A stretch of 64,000 nucleotides of DNA from Methylococcales bacterium (GTDB taxonomy: Bacteria > Pseudomonadota > Gammaproteobacteria > Methylococcales > Methylomonadaceae), in NCBI GenBank assembly GCA_030949405.1, contig JAUZSN010000002.1:1550001-1614000 (forward strand), given 5' to 3'. Position numbers and translations under genes: made by a program. Of the stretch, positions 57,165 through 64,000 are shown piece by piece; the stretch's first letter is position 1; each line of letters opens with the position of its first letter. The notes beneath the pieces are model-generated. The model saw only the letters and a program-made list of their open reading frames with translations. It searched no databases and was not told where the DNA came from.

Positions 57165-58520
57165 ATGACACAAAAACTTTATATTCAAACCAACGGCTGC
57201 CAAATGAATGAGTACGATTCCGAAAAAATGCGGGACGTTCTCCAAGCATCACACGGAATGGTCATAACCCCCCTTCCAGAAGAGGCCGATGTCTTATTAT
57301 TGAATACCTGTTCAATCCGTGAAAAAGCCCAGGAAAAAGTTTTTTCTGCCCTCGGTCGTTGGCGAAAACTCAAACTCAAAAACCCTGATCTTATTATTGG
57401 TGTGGGCGGTTGTGTTGCCAGTCAAGAAGGCGCGGCGATTCAAAAACGCGCCCCTTACGTTGATATTGTCTTTGGGCCTCAAACCTTACACCGCCTTCCG
57501 AGTCTTTTAGATCAAGCTCAAAAAACGCATAAAAAAGTCGTTGATATTTCCTTCCCTGAAATTGAAAAATTTGATGCATTACCTGAACCTCGAGCTGACG
57601 GGGTTAAAGCCTTTGTCTCTATTATGGAAGGCTGTAGTAAATATTGTACTTATTGCGTTGTTCCCTTCACACGAGGGGAAGAAATTAGCCGACCGCTCAC
57701 CCAAGTTTTAAATGAAATTACAACCCTTGCCCAACAAGGCGTTCGTGAAATCAATTTACTCGGTCAAAATGTTAACGCGTATCAAGGTGAATCTGATGAC
57801 GGCGATAGTATTGATTTTGCCCTGTTATTGCATTATGTTGCGACCATTGACGGTATCGACCGAATTCGTTTTACCACCTCGCACCCCGTTGAATTCAGTG
57901 ATGATTTAATCGAAGCCTTTGCAGAAATCCCGCAATTAGTTAATCATTTACATCTCCCCGTTCAAAGCGGCAGTAATCATATTTTAAAACAAATGAAACG
58001 AGACTATACTCGTGAAGATTATATTGATAAATTAACGAAGCTCAAACAGGTTCGCCCTGACATTAGCCTTTCCTCCGATTTTATTATTGGATTTCCGGGT
58101 GAAACCGACGCGGAATTTGAAGAAACCATGCACTTAATTGAAGAAGTGGGCTTTGATTTTTCTTATAGTTTTATTTACAGTGCTCGACCGGGAACGCCTG
58201 CGGCTGAATTTAGCGATGATGTTCCGATGGAAGTCAAAAAACAACGCCTAAAACGCCTGCAAAAACGTTTGAATGATCTCACTCAAACTATTTCTCAATC
58301 CATGATAAACAGCACTCAAAGCGTGTTAGTTGAAGGCGAGTCAAAAAAGAATGCCTTACAAATGACAGGGCGAACTGAAAATAACCGTGTGGTTAACTTT
58401 ATAGGTCATCCAAGGCTTAAGGGTCAGTTTGTTGATATACTCATCACCGAAGCCCTCCCTAATTCATTACGCGGACGTTTAGTCGAATCGTCCTTAGATA
58501 AAATAAAACAGGTGAGTTAA
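57165..58520 (+). CDS. miaB: tRNA-2-methylthio-N6-dimethylallyladenosine synthase
   Basis: Radical-SAM methylthiotransferase acting on i6A37 of tRNAs. The UPF0004 cysteines lie in [20 protein letters not shown] and GGCVASQEG; the radical-SAM cluster is CSKYCTYC; a TRAM domain ends the protein. 451 residues. The upstream gap has a TATAAT at 57071-57076 that could be a -10 box, but no good -35. First of the miaB-phoH-ybeY-corC set. Confidence 0.98.
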   Translation: MTQKLYIQTNGCQMNEYDSEKMRDVLQASHGMVITPLPEEADVLLLNTCSIREKAQEKVFSALGRWRKLKLKNPDLIIGVGGCVASQEGAAIQKRAPYVDIVFGPQTLHRLPSLLDQAQKTHKKVVDISFPEIEKFDALPEPRADGVKAFVSIMEGCSKYCTYCVVPFTRGEEISRPLTQVLNEITTLAQQGVREINLLGQNVNAYQGESDDGDSIDFALLLHYVATIDGIDRIRFTTSHPVEFSDDLIEAFAEIPQLVNHLHLPVQSGSNHILKQMKRDYTREDYIDKLTKLKQVRPDISLSSDFIIGFPGETDAEFEETMHLIEEVGFDFSYSFIYSARPGTPAAEFSDDVPMEVKKQRLKRLQKRLNDLTQTISQSMINSTQSVLVEGESKKNALQMTGRTENNRVVNFIGHPRLKGQFVDILITEALPNSLRGRLVESSLDKIKQVS

Positions 58521-58523
58521 CCT

Positions 58524-59507
58524 ATGGTGGACAGTGTAAAATCATCCCATTCATTTCAATTAGAGCCTGTTGATAATAAACGATTCTCTAATTTTTGTGG
58601 GGAACGCGATCAACACCTAAGACAAATTGAACAGCGTTTAAACGTTGATATTTATAATCGAGGGAACCATTTTGAAATTACAGGGCTTGAAACCGCTATT
58701 AAAGCCGCTAGTGTGATTATTAAAAATTTATTTATGGCTACTGAACATGAACAAATCACTCCAGAACAAATACATTTAGCTATGCAAGACGCAACCGTTG
58801 ACCAACTACTTGACCTCTCTCCCAAAGAAAATACATCCGAGTTCGTCACCATTAAAACAAAAATGGGTCTGATCAAAGGACGAGGGGGGAATCAACAACA
58901 TTATTTAAAAAAAATCCAAACGTATGATATAAATTTTGGGGTCGGGCCTGCGGGAACAGGTAAAACCTACCTTGCTGTTGCCTGTGCGGTTGAAGCCTTA
59001 CAAACCGAACAAGTTAGACGCATCATCCTCGTTCGACCTGCGGTTGAAGCGGGTGAAAAGTTAGGCTTTTTACCAGGGGATCTTGCCCAAAAAGTTGACC
59101 CTTATTTACGCCCTTTATATGATGCCTTATATGAAATGTTAGGCGTTGAACGCGTTGATAAATTACTGGAGCGTAAAATAATTGAAATCGCCCCTTTAGC
59201 TTTTATGCGTGGTCGAACACTCAATGATTCCTTCATTATTTTAGATGAAGCTCAGAATACAACCACAGAACAAATCAAAATGTTTTTAACCCGTGTTGGC
59301 TTTGGGTCAACCGCTGTGGTCACGGGTGACATTACTCAAATTGACCTCCCTAAAGATAAACTTTCAGGCTTAAAACATGTCTTAAATGTGCTTCATGATG
59401 TAGAAGGTGTGAGCTTTACAACCTTTAGTGTTCGTGATGTCGTCAGACATCCTTTAGTACAACGGATTGTGGCCGCGTATGAAGCCTACGAACAAAAAAA
59501 GTCATAA
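58524..59507 (+). CDS. ybeZ: PhoH-like ATPase YbeZ
   Basis: PhoH-family ATPase, 327 residues. An N-terminal KH-like region (about 1-90) precedes the ATPase core with Walker A GPAGTGKTYLA, Walker B DSFIILDEAQN and VVTGDITQIDLP. It works with the endonuclease YbeY in rRNA processing and stress survival. It is three bases from miaB and eight from ybeY. Confidence 0.96.
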   Translation: MVDSVKSSHSFQLEPVDNKRFSNFCGERDQHLRQIEQRLNVDIYNRGNHFEITGLETAIKAASVIIKNLFMATEHEQITPEQIHLAMQDATVDQLLDLSPKENTSEFVTIKTKMGLIKGRGGNQQHYLKKIQTYDINFGVGPAGTGKTYLAVACAVEALQTEQVRRIILVRPAVEAGEKLGFLPGDLAQKVDPYLRPLYDALYEMLGVERVDKLLERKIIEIAPLAFMRGRTLNDSFIILDEAQNTTTEQIKMFLTRVGFGSTAVVTGDITQIDLPKDKLSGLKHVLNVLHDVEGVSFTTFSVRDVVRHPLVQRIVAAYEAYEQKKS

Positions 59508-59514
59508 GCCTTTA

Positions 59515-59967
59515 ATGACTCAAATTGATCTTCAAATTGCATCAACGGCTAAAAACTTACCCACCGAAATGCACTTTCAAACCTGGGTTGATAATGTTTT
59601 AAACGACTCATCGGAGTTAGTGATACGCCTCGTTGATGTCTCTGAAAGTGCGGAACTTAATCAACGTTATCGACATAAACAAGGAGCCACTAATATTTTA
59701 AGCTTCCCCTTTGAAGCCCCTGAAATGGTCACCACCTCATTATTAGGCGATTTGGTCATTTGCGTCCCCCTTATTGAACAACAAGCGTTGCAACAACATA
59801 AGCCGTTGCTCAATCATTGGGCGCATATAGTTATTCATGGGACGTTACATTTATGCGGCTACGATCATGAAAATAAAGCCGATGCGGATGAAATGGAAAC
59901 CAAAGAAATTAACCTTTTAAAAAAATTATCTATTCCGAACCCTTATCAAGAACACACTCCCTTATGA
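59515..59967 (+). CDS. ybeY: Endoribonuclease YbeY
   Basis: Zinc-dependent RNase needed for 16S rRNA 3' end maturation and ribosome quality control. The metal motif HGTLHLCGYDH is intact. I take ATG 59515 (MTQIDLQIAS); the longer frame from 59467 overlaps ybeZ and is not family-like. 150 residues. The stop overlaps the corC start by four bases. Confidence 0.95.
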   Translation: MTQIDLQIASTAKNLPTEMHFQTWVDNVLNDSSELVIRLVDVSESAELNQRYRHKQGATNILSFPFEAPEMVTTSLLGDLVICVPLIEQQALQQHKPLLNHWAHIVIHGTLHLCGYDHENKADADEMETKEINLLKKLSIPNPYQEHTPL

Positions 59968-60821
59968 ACGATAAACCTCCCAGGAACACTAGCTCGCAAA
60001 AAGGCTGGCTGAGTAAAATAGCCCAACTTTTAGGAGGCGACATTCAAGATCAAACTGAATTGTTAGAAATATTAAAAGACGCGCGCGAAAAACATCTTTT
60101 AGATGCAGAAGGGTTATCCATGATGGAGGGGGTCTTACATGTCGCTGAAATGCGCGTACGAGATATTATGATCCCGCGTACACAAATGGTGGTGGTTTCC
60201 AAAAATATTGAGTTGGAAGCTGTTTATCCCTTAGTCACCGAATCCTCTCACTCACGATTCCCTGTTATTGAGGATGACCGTAGTGAAGTTATTGGGGTCT
60301 TAATGGCCAAAGATTTACTCGCCTATATTGTCAATAATAAACACTTAACCGTTGAAGACATTATGCGCCCTGCCAATATTGTCCCTGAAAGTAAACGCCT
60401 GAATGTCTTACTTAGAGAGTTTCGAACGGAACGTAATCACATGGCCATTGTCGTTGATGAATATGGTATGGCCGCAGGTTTAGTCACCATTGAAGATGTT
60501 CTCGAACAAATTGTCGGGGATATTGAAGATGAACATGATGTTGATGAGAATACTGATTTTATAGTGCAGCGGGATAAGCATGAATATATTTTAAAAGGCT
60601 TAACTCCTATCGCGCATTTTAACGAAAAATTTTCAACCCATTTATACGATGATGAATTTGATACCATTGGCGGCTTCATTGTTCATAAACTCGAATGCTT
60701 TCCTAAAAAAGGGGAAAAATTAAACGTGGGTAACTTTCGTTTTGAAGTCTTACGAGCCGATAGTCGGCACTTACATTTAATCAAATTAAAAGTAAAAAAA
60801 ATAATAAAAGATAACACTTAG
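59964..60821 (+). CDS. corC: CorC/HlyC-type Mg/Co homeostasis protein
   Basis: Cytoplasmic CBS-pair protein, 285 residues. Two CBS motifs (VRDIMIPRTQMVVVSKN and TVEDIMRPANIVPESKRL) are followed by a transporter-associated domain (DEFDTIGGFIVHKL). It is linked to magnesium and cobalt efflux and lies in the ybeX position. lnt, which often follows, is absent; an EF-hand gene comes next. Confidence 0.95.
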   Translation: MNDKPPRNTSSQKGWLSKIAQLLGGDIQDQTELLEILKDAREKHLLDAEGLSMMEGVLHVAEMRVRDIMIPRTQMVVVSKNIELEAVYPLVTESSHSRFPVIEDDRSEVIGVLMAKDLLAYIVNNKHLTVEDIMRPANIVPESKRLNVLLREFRTERNHMAIVVDEYGMAAGLVTIEDVLEQIVGDIEDEHDVDENTDFIVQRDKHEYILKGLTPIAHFNEKFSTHLYDDEFDTIGGFIVHKLECFPKKGEKLNVGNFRFEVLRADSRHLHLIKLKVKKIIKDNT

Positions 60822-60900
60822 CTTTCATAATATTTTAAGATGACCCACTGGGTGTGAAAATACCCATTTACCCTAGCTCCACTGATACAAAGGAAAAAAA

Positions 60901-61419
60901 ATGAAATCATTGATTACCCCTCTAATTGTAAGTGTCCTTGTAATCGCATCGCCTGCGACTGTTTATGCTAACTCTTATTCTGAGGATAAGCTTAACGAAG
61001 TCATTGCGGTTGACGATGCTGACTGTAACGATGAAGTTAACATTAGAGAATTTACCCAGACTAAAAACCAGTATGACCAAAATAAAGATGGCTATATTAC
61101 TGCAAATGAAGTCAGAACAGAATTAGTCGAAAATTTGGGGGAAACGGTTACAGAATTAAAAAAACATAACATTTCTGAAAATAATATTAATAAAACCGTT
61201 ACCAGTGAACTCAAAGGTATTAACAAAAAATCGGCCGCTATTATTAAAAAAATGGATACCGATAAAGATGGTTTAGTTGAGCCTGAAGAACTTGAGAATT
61301 TTCAAGAAAAACAATTTGGAAATCTTGATCGTAATAGAGACGGCGTTATTTCTAAATCAGACAAAAAAACTAAAAAATCAATCTCAAAAGGTGGATTTGG
61401 CTTTCGTTATAACCGCTAA
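60901..61419 (+). CDS. Secreted EF-hand protein
   Basis: A 172-residue exported protein. The signal peptide (MKSLITPLIVSVLVIASPAT, cleavage near VYA) is followed by EF-hand loops: a degenerate one (DADCNDEVN), then DQNKDGYITANE, DTDKDGLVEPEE and DRNRDGVISKSD. The last three have the full calcium-ligand spacing. A lysine-rich tail ends the protein. AAGGAAAAAA precedes the start. The role is probably periplasmic calcium binding; no partner is evident. Confidence 0.9.
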   Translation: MKSLITPLIVSVLVIASPATVYANSYSEDKLNEVIAVDDADCNDEVNIREFTQTKNQYDQNKDGYITANEVRTELVENLGETVTELKKHNISENNINKTVTSELKGINKKSAAIIKKMDTDKDGLVEPEELENFQEKQFGNLDRNRDGVISKSDKKTKKSISKGGFGFRYNR

Positions 61420-61437
61420 ATCATAACAATCGACACG

Positions 61438-61480
61438 ATAACCCAACAGTGCGTTTAATCACATCGCCCCGTTGGGTTAT
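61438..61480. terminator. 10-bp hairpin between the EF-hand gene and msbA
   Basis: ATAACCCAAC and GTTGGGTTAT pair perfectly around a 23-base loop, between the convergent stops at 61419 and 61521. The flanks are moderately T-rich on the plus side. It could serve as a bidirectional terminator. Confidence 0.6.
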
Positions 61481-61520
61481 ATCTAATCTTCCTTCCTACT
61501 ATAAAAAATAAAACGCTTTA

Positions 61521-63287
61521 TTATTGCTTAAATTGCACCCCATATAAACGCGCATAAGCCCCTTGTTTTTCTAATAAGGTTTGGTGGGTTCCTCGCTCTA
61601 CAATTTCACCCTCATCAATCACTAAAATCAAATCAGCATGTTCAATGGTTGATAAACGATGAGCAATCACTAATGAGGTTCGTCCTTGCATCACTTCTGT
61701 TAATGCCTGTTGAATGTGGCGTTCAGACTCGGCATCTAAAGCCGAAGTCGCTTCATCTAAAATCAATACGGGGGCATCTTTTAATAACGCCCGCGCAATG
61801 GCTAAGCGTTGTTTTTGTCCCCCTGATAATTTAACCCCATTTTCACCAATTTTAGTTTCAAAGCCTTTATCCATTTTAGTGATAAACTCGAAGGCATACG
61901 CACGTTTAACCGCTTGTGTAATTTCATCCTCGGTTGCATCCGCTAAGGCCCCATAAGCAATATTATTACTCACACTGTCATTAAACAACGTGACCTGCTG
62001 AGTCACCAGCGCAATTTGTTGCCTTAAATTATCAAGTTGATAGTCATCAATACTCACCCCATCTAATAATATTTTACCTTTTTGAGGGGAGTAAAACCGC
62101 AGAGCTAAATTCGTTACCGTACTTTTACCGCCCCCCGATGCACCGACTAGCGCAACGGTTTGTCCTTGTTTAACTTTAAAGCTAATGTTTTTTAACGCTA
62201 ATTCTTGACTATTAGGGTATGAAAAACTCACATTCTTAAATTCTATCACCCCATTCGCCCTCTCAACGCGGTAGCTTCCCTTATCAACTTCTTCCTCTTC
62301 ATCAAGCACTGCAAATAAGCTTTCTGCCGCTGCAATGCCTTTTTGAATATTACTATTCGCCTCACTCAACTGGCGTACAGGTTTAGGGAGAAAGAAAGCA
62401 GCGGTTAAATAACTGACAAACTCGCCCGCACTGGCATCTTCCATAATATACAACGCGAGATACATCAGCGATGATAAAGAAATACCAATGAGCAACTGTA
62501 AGAGTGGATTATGAATCGCCATTGTCGTCGCTAATTTTAAACTTTGCCGCCGATTAAAATCACTCCCCGTAAAAAAACGCTGCTTTTCATAGTCTTTGCC
62601 CGAATAACTACGAACCACACGATGTCCGTTAACCATTTCCGAAGTAATATGCGAGATATTACCAACAGACTCTTGAATTAATTTACTCAATCGCCGTAAC
62701 CGTTTACTCACATAAGCCACCATCCATACAATAATCGGCGATACACACATAAACACTAACGACAATTGCCATTGACTGTAAAATAAATAAATTAACAAAC
62801 CAATCACCGTTAAGCCTTCGCGGACAAAGGTACGTACCGCATCGGTGGTTGCTTGAGTCACTTCATTCACATTATGTGTAATCAGTGACATTAAATAACC
62901 ACTGTTTTTAGAATCAAAATAAGCCGTGGGTAATTGCGTATACTTATTAAAAATATGGCAACGTAAGGTATGAATAACATTTGTAGAAACTTTAGCTAAA
63001 AAATACGTGCCTAAATACGTTCCGATCCCTCTAACAATGATAATTAACAATAAAAAAGCAGGGAGCATCATCATCGCTTCTTTATTTTTAGATTGTAACG
63101 TGTCAACAATATATTGAATTAAAGCGGCAAATAAGGGTTGCGTTGCGGCATAGGTTAAATAGCCAAAAACACTAATCGTAAATGCCTTCCAAAACGGTAA
63201 AACATAACTAAAGAGACGCTGATAACTTTTAACAGCACTTTCGGTACTTTCTATATTTTCTGTATTTTTGGGCTTTGATTTCGCCAT
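61521..63287 (-). CDS. msbA: Lipid A export ABC transporter MsbA
   Basis: Half-size exporter that flips lipid A-core across the inner membrane. Six membrane helices occupy about residues 25-315. The nucleotide-binding domain has Walker A GASGGGKST, signature LSGGQKQR, Walker B VLILDEATSALD and the switch histidine in IAHRLST. I choose ATG 63287 (MAKSKPKNTEN), with GGA six bases upstream, over 63320. 588 residues. lpxK, the usual neighbour, is not here; nth is divergent. Confidence 0.96.
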   Translation of the reverse strand: MAKSKPKNTENIESTESAVKSYQRLFSYVLPFWKAFTISVFGYLTYAATQPLFAALIQYIVDTLQSKNKEAMMMLPAFLLLIIIVRGIGTYLGTYFLAKVSTNVIHTLRCHIFNKYTQLPTAYFDSKNSGYLMSLITHNVNEVTQATTDAVRTFVREGLTVIGLLIYLFYSQWQLSLVFMCVSPIIVWMVAYVSKRLRRLSKLIQESVGNISHITSEMVNGHRVVRSYSGKDYEKQRFFTGSDFNRRQSLKLATTMAIHNPLLQLLIGISLSSLMYLALYIMEDASAGEFVSYLTAAFFLPKPVRQLSEANSNIQKGIAAAESLFAVLDEEEEVDKGSYRVERANGVIEFKNVSFSYPNSQELALKNISFKVKQGQTVALVGASGGGKSTVTNLALRFYSPQKGKILLDGVSIDDYQLDNLRQQIALVTQQVTLFNDSVSNNIAYGALADATEDEITQAVKRAYAFEFITKMDKGFETKIGENGVKLSGGQKQRLAIARALLKDAPVLILDEATSALDAESERHIQQALTEVMQGRTSLVIAHRLSTIEHADLILVIDEGEIVERGTHQTLLEKQGAYARLYGVQFKQ

Positions 63288-63390
63288 TATGAATCCATTT
63301 GTTAATTTTTTTACACGCAAAATGCCTGCTTACTAAAAGTTAAGTGTAAACTAAAATACTGTTAAATTATTTGTTTATTCGCTCACTTTT

Positions 63391-64000
63391 ATGAACCCAC
63401 AAAAACGTCACACTATTTTTGAACGTCTTGCGATTGCCATTCCAGAACCAACCACCGAATTAAATTACCAAAGTCACTTTGAATTATTAATCGCCGTTGT
63501 TTTATCGGCACAATCAACCGATAAAGGGGTTAATAAAGCGACCGCTAAATTATTTGCGGTGGCAAATACCCCTCAAGCTATTTATGATTTGGGCTTGGAT
63601 AGACTAAAAAATCATATAAAAACCATTGGCTTATACAATAATAAAGCGGCCAATATTATAAAACTCTGTCAGACCTTATTAACCCAACACCAAGGGGAAG
63701 TCCCAACGACCCGTGAAGCCTTAGAAGCCTTAGCAGGGGTCGGTCGAAAAACAGCCAATGTTATTTTAAATACTGCTTTTGGACAACCCACAATCGCAGT
63801 CGATACTCATATTTTTAGAGTGTCTAATCGGATTCCGTTAGCAACAGGCAAAAATGTCTTAGAAGTTGAAAAAAAACTTGAAAAAAACGTTCCAAAAAAA
63901 TATAAACACGATGCCCACCACTTGCTTATTTTGCATGGTCGTTATACTTGCATTGCTAGAAAGCCACGCTGTCAAAGCTGTGTTATTAGTGACTTATGTG
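63391..64000 (+). CDS. nth: Endonuclease III (3' end cut by the window)
   Basis: DNA glycosylase/AP lyase for oxidised pyrimidines. The helix-hairpin-helix with catalytic lysine (LAGVGRKTANV), the catalytic aspartate region (VDTHIFRVSNR) and the [4Fe-4S] cysteines CX6CX2CX5C near the end are all visible. About 203 residues are present. The cluster's last cysteine is at the very end of the window, so only a few residues can be missing. The start at 63391 (MNPQKRHTIFERLA) fits the family. Confidence 0.97.
   Translation, partial: MNPQKRHTIFERLAIAIPEPTTELNYQSHFELLIAVVLSAQSTDKGVNKATAKLFAVANTPQAIYDLGLDRLKNHIKTIGLYNNKAANIIKLCQTLLTQHQGEVPTTREALEALAGVGRKTANVILNTAFGQPTIAVDTHIFRVSNRIPLATGKNVLEVEKKLEKNVPKKYKHDAHHLLILHGRYTCIARKPRCQSCVISDLC

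Overview
The window looks like a stretch of the main chromosome of a low-GC (about 40% by eye) gammaproteobacterium. Gene content and order are typically gammaproteobacterial: tgt-yajC-secD-secF, ndk-rlmN-pilW-hisS-yfgM-bamB-der, miaB-phoH-ybeY-corC, lipB-lipA, yffB-dapE, plus RecC, BamB, MsbA, EngB and DsbA/cytochrome c4. A Methylococcales (methanotroph) relative is my best guess, from the argD-argF-SH3 order, pssA beside leuA and a SCO/di-heme peroxidase fusion. No methane-oxidation gene is present, so this is inference. I found no rRNA, tRNA, CRISPR array or intact transposase.

Layout. 0-7.8 kb: a frameshifted DUF29 gene, ilvD, the argD-argF-SH3 operon, grxD and lipB-lipA. 8-12 kb: a large MASE1-CHASE-GAF-GGDEF-EAL protein facing a small PilZ protein. 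12.2-15 kb: trpS, an acidic small protein, a Spx/ArsC-like protein and dapE. 15.3-21 kb (minus strand): recC, a small unknown, a truncated Mur-ligase-like gene, a methyltransferase and a secreted Cys-repeat protein; the Mur-like and Cys-repeat genes appear to start at AUU. 21.7-29 kb: DUF2058, leuA, pssA, the SCO-peroxidase fusion, ribD and tpx. 28.8-41.8 kb: Sec, nucleotide, tRNA/rRNA-modification and outer-membrane assembly genes. These are interrupted by a HEPN two-gene module with a gene remnant (33.2-34.2 kb) and by a PIN-like gene where rodZ/ispG often lie (36.5-37.2 kb).

41.8-48.7 kb is a decayed accessory island between der and dsbA. It holds three disrupted genes, two toxin-antitoxin modules (RHH/DUF3368-type and DUF433/DUF5615), a DUF4214 protein, a DUF3597 protein and several inverted repeats that look like remains of small mobile elements. 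48.7-64 kb returns to core genes: dsbA, cytochrome c4, engB, a TauE/SafE-like membrane protein, a sigma-54 activator without a sensor domain, four cobalamin genes (cbiC, cbiD, cbiET, cobI), miaB-phoH-ybeY-corC, an EF-hand secreted protein, msbA and most of nth.

Most promising for follow-up: the paired AUU starts at 19651 and 21015; the HEPN gene with a non-nucleotidyltransferase partner; the Mur-ligase-like protein without its catalytic C-terminal domain; the SCO-peroxidase fusion; and a dispersed repeat around CTTAAGAC. No single large, clearly unknown multi-gene system was found.
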